Shown piece by piece: positions 21,773-32,455 of a stretch of 64,000 nt of DNA. The stretch lies in NCBI RefSeq assembly GCF_963678635.1, contig NC_087065.1:39095599-39159598 (forward strand). Reading direction: 5' to 3'. This DNA is from Symsagittifera roscoffensis. Taxonomy: Eukaryota > Xenacoelomorpha > Acoela > Convolutidae. Under the pieces are notes generated by a model. The model had not been told where the DNA came from. It saw nothing but the letters and a program-made list of their open reading frames with translations, and did no database searches. The position numbers and the translations under genes are program-made. The stretch's first letter is position 1, and every line of letters starts with the position of its first letter.

Positions 21773-22844
21773 TATTGAAAAGGACGGAGGCTTTCGAAAA
21801 TTTTATCCGAAAGTAGAACTTTTAAGTTGGTTTGCCTGCGCAACAAATTGTTTGAATAATGGCAAAGATAAGAAATGCAGGCGGATCAAAAAGCAGAATG
21901 GTCTAAGAGCAGAATGGGTCCAAAAGCAGAAAAACAGAAAAATAATTACTTGAGTTGGTTTATACGGGCTAATTGATAAAATAATAATTATTAGAATCGT
22001 CAAAAAATACCAAGAAAATGAATAAATGATACATGAATTGAATAATTTCATTACGTTTTTTGATGAGATTTTTTTTTACATCTTGATTAAATTACTCGAA
22101 TTATGCATAAAATGTTCGTTGCTCTGGTATTATTGACATTTCTGCTAATTAATTTACCGATTAGTTTCAGTTTTTCTGCTCTTGGACCCTTTCCGCTCTT
22201 AGACCATTCTGCTGATTGACTGGCCACAATAAGAAATGAACAAAATTCAACTGAAAAGAACATTTTTTATTCAGCAGCATGGATTGTAACTCACTAATAA
22301 ACCTCGTATCTTAATTGTTAATTGAACATTCTAAACTGTTTCATAAACTTTTATCCGTTCTTGTCATTGAAACGGATGTTGGCTCGAAATTTTTTATCAA
22401 TTTAGTCTATGAGAATGTTTGCAGCGTTTTTTAATGTAATTAATATTGAACTTATCATTTGTTTTGTCAATGAAAACGTTTGCAGCATTTTATCGAAATT
22501 TGAAAAATTTTAGTCAAGTAGATATGCTCATGGCAATTTTTCAAGTCCTTCTATGTATTTTTATGTTGCATGATTGAATTATCGAATTTAGTCCATAACA
22601 AAGTTTATGCTCGATCTTGAATGATGATACTCATAAATTCTTAGCACCTTTACTTCGCCCATGTATGAGCGATAACTGTTATCTGTTGGAAAGGTTTAAA
22701 AATTAAGCTGGCTAGTTTTATTCTAATTTTCATCGGAAGTTTTAATAGGCTAAAACTCATGTACTTCATCTCCTGATGGCTTGGTCATGAAAGTTAATAC
22801 TCTGATCTTCTTTAAGGTTGTATTGGCATTTAGTGACACACCTA
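21773..22844. repeat. Segmental duplication D1, copy B
   Basis: Second copy of 20,553-21,614, with scattered substitutions and small indels. It ends at gtgacacaccta and is followed by unrelated sequence (ttacacaatttgatgc). Confidence 0.92.
21894..22213. mobile_element. Foldback/MITE nested in D1 copy B
   Basis: Copy of the element at 20,675-20,992 with the same inverted arms. It is a passenger of the duplication, not an independent insertion, because the surrounding sequence is duplicated as well. Confidence 0.75.
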
Positions 22845-23246
22845 TTACACAATTTGATGCTACGACTGCCAACGGGTATGAATGAGTATGCTGATGCGTC
22901 TGAAAATACAGAAAACCTAAGAAAAGCTTTAAAAAAATACTCTGAAAAATAATACTTAAAACTTCTAAAAATAAAAAAAATCAATTCAAAGTGAAAGGTA
23001 AAAAAAGAAAGATGAGCCAAAGCCCAGTTTTTATCAAATAGTTTCTCAAAAAAAGTCCTAATTTTTTTTCAGACTCACGTCTCCATAATTGTTTGCTTAC
23101 AAAATGAAAATCCCAAATTTCCCGTAATTGGTCGAATTAATCTTCTAATAAAAAATGGAAAAGCGAATCTTGGTAAGAAAGGAACAAAAAGTAAAGTTTT
23201 CGTGTCTGAATTGAGAAAACCAGATAGCACAAATTAGACACGCATA

Positions 23247-24010
23247 TGCCTCTAGTTTCGACCCTGTCCAACCCTTGACTCGACCCTGTTTGACTTGTCG
23301 ACCCGGTCCGACTCATGATTCGATGATTCAAACCTGTTCAACTAATGAATCGAGCCCGTTTGACATATTACTCGATCCTGTTCGACTTTATCGACCCTGT
23401 ACGACTCATGATTCGACCCTGTTCGACCCATGATTTGACCCTGTTTGATTCATGATTCGACCCTGCTCGACTCATGATTCGACCCATTTCGACCAATGAT
23501 TTGACCTTGTTTGACTCATCATTCGACCCTGTTCGACTCATGATTCGACTTGGTTCGACTCATACTTCTACCCTGTTTGACTCATGATTCGAGCCTGCTC
23601 TACTCATAATTCGACCTATGACTTGACCTTGTTTGACTCATCATTCGACCCTGTTCGACTCATGAATCGACTTGGTTCGACTCATACTTCTACCCTGTTT
23701 GACTCATCATTCGACCCTGTTCGACCCATGGTTTCATCCTGTACGACTCATGATTCGACCCTGTTTGACTCATGATTCAACCCTGCTCGACTCATGATTC
23801 GACCCATTTCGACCCATGATTTGACCTTGTTTGACTCATCATTCGACCCTGTTCGACACATGGTTTGATCCTGCTCGACTCATGATTCGACCCATTTCGA
23901 CTCATGATTTGACCCTGTTCGACCCAATATTCGACCCTGCTCGACCCATGATTTGACCCTGTTTGACTTTTTTGACCATGTTCTACCCACGATTTGATCT
24001 TATTTGACTA
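23247..24010. repeat. 22-bp satellite in D2 copy A
   Basis: About 35 degenerate units built from TTCGACCCTG and TTCGACTCATGA halves, with higher-order repeats of several units (for example the series ending gacttggttcgactcatact occurs twice). It is rich in TCGA. Arrays with variable halves and no unique spacers exclude a CRISPR. Confidence 0.95.
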
Positions 24011-24625
24011 TATCCTTCGTTGGTCTGTCTTATTTTGCTGCGAAAAACGGACATAACTCAACCGTTTTGTGAGTTATGTTGAGCACCTCATCACAAATCA
24101 TGAGTCGAGCACCTCAGCCCAGGATTTAGGGCTAGTCCCCCTATTTTTTGTTTTTTTTTTGGGTTCGGAGAGAAGAATGCACGCAGTTTTAGGGTCCCAC
24201 TTAAAAAAAAGGATGGAGAAACCAAGTAAACAAAAACAGCACGTGCAAATGGTCTCAATTTCGTCTAATTTGGTCGTAATCAATTGGAGACCAATGGCAT
24301 TCAAAATGGTGTCCCACCTCTGGAAACAAAGAATCAGCAGTTCTCAAGCGAGTGCCCATATCAAATGCATGTCGTATTGTTATGTTATTCACAAATGGGT
24401 GTTGTTAAAAAAATCAAATTTGGTTGGGAGTCGAAACGAAGGTCTTTGCTGACCAACTTAACCGAACTTAACTAAGGTATAAAAATATTTAATATTTATG
24501 GGTAAACAAAAAATTTTACTGTAAATTTAATATTTTTGAGGTAAAAGAAGCGGGTCATTACTTTATATTCACAGTTTTTTTAAATATGAGTAATTAAAAA
24601 ACTTAAATAGTTCAACATGTCGCGT

Positions 24626-24912
24626 TTATACTCTGGTAACTGAAAACTTTCGTGTTATTTCCTGTTTCTTGCTCTCGATTCTCTTCACTCTCATCCTGTT
24701 GATCAAGTATAGACTGTTGTTGATTAAAACTCGAAGTTGCAGAAGCAGCAAGCTACATCGCCACGCCTACTTCCAGTCAACACTTTTCCCGAAGAGCTGA
24801 AAATGTGACAGAATTTGCACCGTGAAATGAGGAAGCACCTTAACTAAATAGGAAAGCGACGTTAACAACAGAAGTTTCTTCACTCGTTTTTTAATTTCAT
24901 GCTCTTTACATA
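24626..24912 (-). pseudogene. 3' fragment of a GPCR gene (duplicated)
   Basis: It is nearly identical to the last roughly 95 codons of the receptor gene at 26,979-28,238, including the same terminal codons and stop. Differences include NPCLY (the TM7 NPxxY motif) changed to NNSLY, and Met to Lys within TM6 (LVMVLPHF to LVKVLPHF). The fragment begins abruptly at the D2 duplication junction, so it lacks TM1-5. The frame is still open, suggesting the duplication is fairly recent, but it cannot encode a receptor. Confidence 0.85.
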
Positions 24913-24915
24913 AAA

Positions 24916-27261
24916 CCTAAGATAAGCATAAAAAATACTCTGAAAAATGATACTTAAAACTTCTAAAAGGAAAAAAATCAATTCAAAGTGAAAAGTAAAA
25001 AAAAGAAAAATGAGCCAAAGCACAGTTTTTATTAAATGGTTTCTCAAAAAAAGTCCTAATTTTTTTTCAGACTCTCGTCTCCATAATTGTTTGCTTACAA
25101 AATGAATATCCCAAGTTTCTAGTAATTGGTCGCATTAATCTTCTAATAAAAAATGGAAAAGCGAATCTTGGTAAGAATGGAACAAAAAGTAAAGTTTTCG
25201 TCTCTGAATTGAGAAAACCAGATAGCACAAATTAGACACGCATATGCCTCAAGATTCGACCCTCTCCGATCCTTGACTCGACCCAGTTTGATTTGTCGAC
25301 CCGGTCCAACTCATGATTCGATTATTCAATCCTGTTCAACTAATGATTCGAGCCCGTTTGACATATTACTCGATCCTGTTCGACTTTATCGACCCTGTCC
25401 GACTCATGATTCGACCCTGTTCGACCCATGATTTGACCCTGTTTGACCCACGATTCCACCCTGTTCGACTCTATCGACCCTGTCCGACTCATGATCTGAT
25501 TATTTGACCTCCGTTTGACTCATAACTCGACCCTGTTCGACCCATGTTTCGACCCTGTTTGATTCACGATTCGACCCTGTTCGACCCATGGTTTGATCCT
25601 GTACGACCAATGATTTGACCTTTTTTGACTAATCATTCGACCCTGTTCGACTCATGATTCGACTTGGTTCGACTCATACTTCTACCACGTTTGACTCATG
25701 ATTCGACCCTGCTCGACTCATAATTCGATCCATGATTTGACCTTGATTAACTCATCATTCGACCCTGTTCGACCGATGGTTTTATCCTGTACGACTCATG
25801 ATTCGACCCTGTTTGACTCATGATTCGACCCTGCTCGACTCATGATTCGACCCATTTCGACCCATGATCTGACCTTGTTTGACTCATCATTCGACCCTGT
25901 TCGACACATGGTTTGATCCTGTACGACTCATGATTCGACCCTGTTTGACTCATGATTCGACCCTGTCCGACTCATGATCTGATTATTTGACCTCCGTTTG
26001 ACTCATCATTCGACCCTGTTCGACCGATGGTTTTATCCTGTACGACTCATGATTCGACCCTGTTTGACTCATGATTCGACCCTGCTCGACTCATGATTCG
26101 ACCCATTTCGACCCATGATCTGACCTTGTTTGACTCATCATTCGACCCTGTTCGACACATGGTTTGATCCTGTACGACTCATGATTCGACCCTGTTTGAC
26201 TCATGATTCGACCCTGCTCGACTCATGATTCGACCCATTTCGACTCATGATTTGACCCTGTTCGACCCAATATTCGACCCTGCTCGACCCATGATTTGAC
26301 CCTGTTTGACTTTTTCGACCATGTTCTAACCACGATTTGATCTTATTTGACTATATCCTTCGTTCGACTGTCCTATTTTGCGGCGAAACACGGACATAAC
26401 TCAACCGTTTCGTGAGTTATGTCGAACACCTCACCACAAATCATGAGTCGAGCACCTCAGCCCAGGATTTAGGGCTAGTCCCCCTATTTTTTGTTTTGTT
26501 TTGGATTCGCAGAGAAGAATGCACGCAGTTTTAGGGTCCCACTTAAAAAAAGGATGGAGAAACCAAGTAAACAAAAAAAGAGCGCGTACAAATGGTCTCA
26601 ATTTCGTCTAATTTGGTCATAATTAATTGGAGACCAATGGCATTCAAAATGGTGTCCCACTTCTGGAAACAAATAATCAGCAGTTCTCAAGCGAGTGCCC
26701 ATATCAAATGCATGTCGTATTGTTATGTTATTTACAAATGGGTGTTGTTATAAAAATCAAATTTGGTTGGGAGTCGAAACGAAGGTCTTTGCTGACCGAC
26801 TTAACCGAGCTCTATCATATACAATTATATAATATTTATGGGAAAACAAAAAATTTCACTGTAAGTTAAATTTTTTTGAGGTAAAAGAAGCGGGTTATTA
26901 CTTTATATTCACAGTTTTTTTTTAATTTTATTTTAAAATTGAGTAATTAAAATGCTTAAATAATTCAACATGTCGCGTTTATACTCTGGTAACTGAAAAC
27001 TTTCGTGTTATTGCCTGTTTCTTGCTCTCGATTCTCTTCACTCTCATCCTGTTGAACAAGTATAGACAGGGGTTGATTAAAAATCGAAGTTGCAGAAGCA
27101 GCAAGCTACATCGCCACGCCCACTTCCAGTCAACAGTTTTTCCGAAGAGCTGAAAATGTGACAGAATTTGCACCGTGAAATGAGGAAGCACCATAACTAA
27201 ATAGGAAAGCGACGTTAACAACAGAAGTTTCTTCACTCGTTTTTTATTTTCATGCTCTTTG
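24916..27261. repeat. Segmental duplication D2, copy B
   Basis: It repeats copy A in the same order. The right boundary lies inside the GPCR coding sequence at catgctctttg (about 27,261), beyond which the intact gene continues as unique DNA. Copy A lacks this continuation, which orders the event: copy B holds the parental gene end. Confidence 0.9.
25250..26350. repeat. 22-bp satellite in D2 copy B
   Basis: About 50 degenerate units of the same satellite. A higher-order segment of about 200 bp (around cccatgatctgaccttgttt to gtacgactcatgattcgacc) occurs twice in tandem (about 25,860-25,970 and 26,105-26,210), explaining the extra length against copy A. Confidence 0.95.
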
Positions 27262-28238
27262 AAGCAGTGAATCTTCACATGCTGTCGTTGAGGCGAAGCA
27301 AGTTGGATTATATTTTCACTTTGGATGCCCGCGACACTGATTGCCAACACTCCGATGCTCTGAATTGCGGCTTTCGTCTGGGTGAGATTTCGATACATTC
27401 GATACGTCCCGTTTCTCTTGTAAATCTTTCGACGCTGTCGACGGAACATGTAATGGGAGAAAATTAGCAGACAGGCGTTGCACAAGACGATGAAGAAAAT
27501 CACAGAAACTGTACTTACCGCCCAGTATAAATTGGACAGCATTTCAACAGCATCAAAAATGCAGTAACCGATCACGATAAAAGATTCTACGCTTGCAATT
27601 AGGAAAAATATAATGATTACTTTTTTGGCACTTTGCAGGTTAATTTTAACAACAAACCAAAAAGGAAAAAATATTGCGAGGAACCTTGTTATAACCATTA
27701 CTAAATTAGACGAAAACACTAGCTTGAGGCTAAACGCGTTAAGAGTCATCAAAAAGCATTCTTCATTTAAACTGGGATCCTTTCTGATTATACTTCTGGT
27801 GAAAACAACAGAGCTGTAAAAAACAGCTTGGGCGCAGTACATAACATCGAATATAATCGATGACAAATAAAGCAATCTGGCGCCTTTGTTTCTTCGTTGT
27901 ACCAATCTCTCTTTGCGGTATAATGTGTAATTTGATATTGCAGCTCCTACGAGCAGGAGTATTATGACAAAATGCGTCCATGATGTTGCTAAAATCCTTT
28001 CCTGCAGCGAATCGGATTCGTTTACGGACGATTCGTAACTGATGGAATGGTTTCGAATAGATTTACAAAGAGTGAAATATTTCCAACTATGCTGCAAGAG
28101 TCCAGAGTTTTGGGCAATGTGGCAGAAAATTGCCTTTTTGAGGCTGCTTTCGGACGTAACATCAGCTTGAAAGTTGGACATGTTCTGATTCTTAGTTTCG
28201 AAGCCCAACAAGTTGATAAATTGGGTCGGATCGTCCAT
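26979..28238 (-). CDS. Seven-transmembrane receptor, class A-like (orphan)
   Basis: A single-exon frame of 419 codons. An N-terminal part of about 80 residues carries a glycosylation sequon (NES at 73-75). Then come seven hydrophobic segments at about 85-106, 120-143, 162-190, 205-228, 237-263, 336-360 and 374-396. TM7 holds NPCLY (389-393), the NPxxY motif of rhodopsin-like receptors, followed by basic residues (helix 8). The DRY position at the end of TM3 reads TRF (ITRFLAI), unusual for class A. The third cytoplasmic loop is long (about 264-335) and basic (RRQRRK). It presumably signals through G proteins at the plasma membrane; the ligand cannot be guessed. The start is the first Met of the open frame; a shorter start at residue 20 is possible. 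Its 3' end was duplicated upstream of it (24,626-24,912). Confidence 0.85.
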   Translation of the reverse strand: MDDPTQFINLLGFETKNQNMSNFQADVTSESSLKKAIFCHIAQNSGLLQHSWKYFTLCKSIRNHSISYESSVNESDSLQERILATSWTHFVIILLLVGAAISNYTLYRKERLVQRRNKGARLLYLSSIIFDVMYCAQAVFYSSVVFTRSIIRKDPSLNEECFLMTLNAFSLKLVFSSNLVMVITRFLAIFFPFWFVVKINLQSAKKVIIIFFLIASVESFIVIGYCIFDAVEMLSNLYWAVSTVSVIFFIVLCNACLLIFSHYMFRRQRRKIYKRNGTYRMYRNLTQTKAAIQSIGVLAISVAGIQSENIIQLASPQRQHVKIHCFKEHENKKRVKKLLLLTSLSYLVMVLPHFTVQILSHFQLFGKTVDWKWAWRCSLLLLQLRFLINPCLYLFNRMRVKRIESKKQAITRKFSVTRV

Positions 28239-28289
28239 AATTTTCTTGAAGTAAACTTTCCAAAAGTTTTTTTCTAGCTGACTATATCG

Positions 28290-31200
28290 AAGAAGGATGC
28301 AACCACAATATCACTTTTTTCCATTCTTATTTATCATCAAAATTAAAATAGCGAAGTGCGTTCATCCTGTAATATATGTCTGTAAATGGCGTTCGCTCTG
28401 AAGAGAAATTGCCTTAAAATTGCAGGCAAGTTGTTTTCTTTTCCAATTACGCTTTAATAACTTAGATGGGACTGTTTTCTGATGTTCCGCAGGAAAATAC
28501 AGAAGAAAGACCAACCAATCTGCAATCGAATTCCCTAAAGATCCACCACAAGCAAGGAAAATCATTACCTGTTGAGGTCAATAACACGGACCCCGAAGCA
28601 TAACACACGCGCTGCCTTGGGTTCTATTTCACCCAAAAGATATTTACCACCTCTGCTGGACATACATGTGTTCGCTTCTTTTCAGATTAGGAAAACAATT
28701 GAAGAAAATCTTTTTAAAAACAACTTTAGATGTAATTTATTCGGAGATAGATAAAAAAATTAATTTAACTCGAATTCAGTTGCGCGTCCGCCCGAAAATA
28801 AATAATTTGGATTGTGTTTGGTTTGAATAATGCTGTAAAAATGAGTAATAATCCGGTTTGGTATTGACAGGTAAGGAAGGATGTACTAAATAAGAGGGGT
28901 TTTTGACGTCAGAGAACGAAATAAAATACTACTACTAACCATCCAAGTAGAAAGAAATTATACGTGATTATCAAAAATCACGCTTCGAATAATCTCATTT
29001 TTTTCCTGGAGCTATTTAACAAAGACCAGATTCCAAAAAGCAGAGTAATGTTTTTTTTACAGTTATTGTGCAATGTTATAATCGGTAATCAGATTCCTTT
29101 GAAAAATATAAATACACATCAAAAAATCTTGCTCCCGGCATAAAAAGAATAAAAAACGTTTCTTTAGTTTTTCTTTTACAAGCCGCGCAGTTATGGCACT
29201 AATTGGTAAGAAAAAACGGTTAAATGAATCAATATATTCTGACAATTCTGACAAGTTTTAAATGATGGATTTTATAATTGGCTAAACTCTCTGGGGAAAC
29301 CTAATTAGGTTCAATTAATCAAATTCCTCAGAAATTTCCCAAATCTGACCTGTCAAGTGTAAAAAGAGGTCAAGCTGGACAAAAAGGGGATACGATAAAA
29401 CAAATGGTACTCTAATTAATCCGAACGGATCTGATATCGAATTGCTTGTTATATTGGTCCGATTGAAGGAGAATATTGAATAAAAAAGAAAAGAAAAGAA
29501 AAGAAAAGAAAAGATAAGATTATTGATCTTGACCGAATATGAAGCTTTATATTAAAAACTAATTTTAGCATACATTTTCAACCTCCTGATTGGGACAGAT
29601 TATGAACCCGGTTTGTATTAAATCAAAAAAGCAAGGCATCAAAAAAAGTTAATTTAACTACAGCATTTTTAAAAAATATGCTTACTATAGCGCGCGGGAG
29701 GGACGAGGTTGCGTTTTAATTTGATACCAAAAACGGTTGAGTGTGAAAAGTGATAATAGTAAATCTGGAATAGTTCAATTATTTAAGATATTTCAGGCTA
29801 CGGCAAAGTCCTTGAATAGGTACTTCGAAAGATAAATAGTCGCCAAAATGACAAGGACAAGATAAATTCCCTTCTGATTGATTGGGGGCGGTTGAGATTA
29901 GCTGTTAACTACCACAACTACAATCAACTAAAATAAAATATTTTACTGTTCTGAGTTACTCGAAGACTTACTTAATATTACCAATGAAAATATTGTGAAT
30001 ATCCAATTTCACCACGGACTTAGGCTACGCAGACTAAGTCTATCCGTAACAACAGGTTTTCGAAATAAATTTTATTTCCAGCCGGCGAAGTTTGATGATA
30101 GTCAGATAGTGGTTCAATTCAATTTTAAAACTTAAGTCTTCAGTCATTTCATTGACACTGTAAAGCGGCTGCAGCTGACGCAAATTTCCGCTAAGTTCAC
30201 CGACCCCTTAGCTGTCCAATTCCGTGTTTTTCCAAAATGTAATTATACCAGCTAAAAGGGAAACAGTTTCCTTCAACAAATTGAACAAATTGGTCTATAG
30301 AGGAGCCATTGTAGCCTTTTTATAAGCGTGTTCAACCGCTCTCAACTTAGCCGGACGGATCTACGGCAAGCGATGAATTTTAAAGTTCATCGAGATATGC
30401 AAAGAAAAGTGTTTACACCTGCCCAGTTGTGGCTCCTTGTAACCTCTTAGAAAACTCGATGACAGCGATAAACACGCAATTCATGAAGAAAACGCTCTTG
30501 GATACTTCAGTGTTACAGTCTGGAGATAAAAAAAATTGCGAAAAAGCTCATTCAAACTGCCTAAGAAAGCAGGTGTTTTTTTTGTTTTTCGGTTTCACAT
30601 GCAGGTAGAGGTTAATTGAGCACGTTTTGTCCCTATCAAAATTGAGTACATTATGTGGTATGAAAATTAAGCACGTTTTGTGGCGTCTAGACGCGTTTGT
30701 GCATTTCGGCTTAAGTTTGTGAAACAACGATTTTATAAACAGCGAAACGTCAGGCACTGTCGTGTGATACACCATAAGAAGTTCTTTTTTTCGTGATTTG
30801 AATTTCATGAAAGTTTGTCGAGTGAAATGGATCGACATGTAAAAAGGGGCCAATTCTTTTTTCATTGTCACTTTTTTTCGTGACTGGATAGGATCAAATT
30901 TTAGTTTCGATCTGCTGAACAACTATAAGCCTTAAATCTAGAAGCTCATCGATGTCCAACAACGTTTTTTAACGCTGCCAAATTTGACGTATTCCTTTTG
31001 AAAGCAAAACATGAATGTAAAATACAAACTTACTTACAAAGACATACCCTGATCCTGTAGTGCTTTAGTTTCGATATTTAAAAAATTGCAATTCAAGCTA
31101 ATAAAAAAATACGCTATAGTATGTTTGTTATTTTTCGATTATTTATATACAACTACTTTGATAAAGGCGGGTGCGGACGCAACCTGTTCAAAACATATCT

Positions 31201-31890
31201 TGCTGAGATTTTTATATCGAAAAATAATTGGCGACTTTTTGAGGCAAATCAACCTTTATTGAGCTCAGATTCAAAATCCAATTTTTTATTGCTGTCTGTT
31301 TGGGTCCATTGTTTTGAGTATAATAGCTGAGAAGGATTAATGAAAGTTTAGTCTTTGTTTGAGTCCAGCAGACGTCAATAGACGTTAATTGGCCCGCGAA
31401 AACTTAAGGTAACGCATGATACAAGCAGACTTTTAGTAGGTTTTTTATTCAGGTCTACTTTTGAGTTTTTAACTTGACTTTTTTCTAAGGAAAAATTTTT
31501 GTAAACCATCTGAAAAACATTGTTTTCAGGAGCTCAGATGTAAAAAAAATTACCTACCATTCTATTATAAAAGATATGGTGATTTGAAAACAGCTACTTT
31601 AGTCAAACGGAGTTAAATAATATATATTGACACGCGTAAGCGGCGGATTGTCTCGTTTCAGTTTGATTTGAAGCTGTTTTTTGTCTATTTGTTTTTAGGA
31701 TAAGAGACTCTTAATACCCCCTTTGTACATTACATAGCGTGCTGGGAGAATCTAGAAAAAAATTTTGTCTTTTTTGTTTTTATCATTTTTTAAACAATAT
31801 GTTTTACATTGCCTTACAGTTGAATCGACACACTCAGGGCTTCATCTTGAAATACTAGCAGTCTGGTTTTGTTTTAAAGTTGCGCATTGA
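28290..31890. other. AT-rich stretch without a recognised gene
   Basis: Only short frames occur; the longest is 124 codons at 30,548-30,922 (-), Lys/Ser/Phe-rich and unrecognised. A microsatellite of (AAAAG)n lies at about 29,484-29,515. The first few hundred bases upstream of the receptor gene may hold its promoter; no TATA or splice signal could be fixed. Confidence 0.45.
29484..29515. repeat. (AAAAG)n microsatellite
   Basis: About six uninterrupted units of aaaag. Confidence 0.9.
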
Positions 31891-31894
31891 GTTT

Positions 31895-32455
31895 TTTCTT
31901 TGACTTTCCTAACGAAAGTAACCAAATATTTGTGCTCGGGTGATTTTTTTTTCAGACAAACTTCTACTTTTTAACCAGCCATTTTGACGGAATTATTCTC
32001 ATCATTCAAAAAAGGTATTGTTGGCTCAAGCTTAAATTTAAAAAGATCTTTCGCCTGTGATCTTTCATCGTAAAATTATGGGGGCTTAAAGGTTTACATT
32101 ATGGCCAATTTGAGACAATTAACGCGCGCTATTAACGCGCGAGCAGGAATTTAGTTAGAAATCGTTCCAAATTGGTTGAAGCTTATTTGCCATAACTGAA
32201 TTGTTAATGGGAGCGAAATTTATCACTTAGTACTTTATTTGGCGTGTGGGGGGATGATTTTCACAAAAAATCTCAAATTTAAAAAAATTCATTTTGTTTT
32301 CATTACATTTATTTTTTTCATGTCATTTTTGCTCCATAGACTGCTCTATAAATTGAGGGGGTTAGTTGGTAAATTTATTTTTCTCTTCAAACTGACTGGT
32401 ACTGCTAATGAGTCATAATTGGCGTGCGTCACTTGAGAAGTTTGGTAGACTCAAA
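31895..32455 (-). repeat. Dispersed repeat S1, copy 2 (inverted)
   Basis: The reverse complement matches 1-590. The outer edge reads gtgacgcacgccaattat on the minus strand, as at position 15 of the window. It includes the GC-rich hairpin region attaacgcgcgctattaacg. Confidence 0.8.

Larger units (their letters stand above)
22907..24912. repeat. Segmental duplication D2, copy A
   Basis: It starts around aaaacctaagaaaag and ends in the truncated GPCR fragment at catgctcttt. The same order of segments recurs at 24,916-27,261: AT-rich leader, satellite, a block around gtgagttatgt, a GC-richer block around gccattggagaccaat, and the GPCR 3' end. This copy is about 340 bp shorter, mostly because its satellite is shorter. 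Confidence 0.9.

Noticed and set aside
24069-24452. 127-codon plus-strand frame duplicated at about 26.4-26.87 kb as a possible paired gene
   Set aside because: The frame is not preserved in the second copy, no domain is seen, and it is explained by segmental duplication D2.
23247-26350. Regular short repeats resembling a CRISPR array
   Set aside because: Period 22 bp with no unique spacers, degenerate half-units, no cas genes, and eukaryotic gene content; it is a satellite.
30548-30922. 124-codon minus-strand frame
   Set aside because: Low-complexity Lys/Ser/Phe composition, no domain, no splice or start context; left inside the unannotated stretch.
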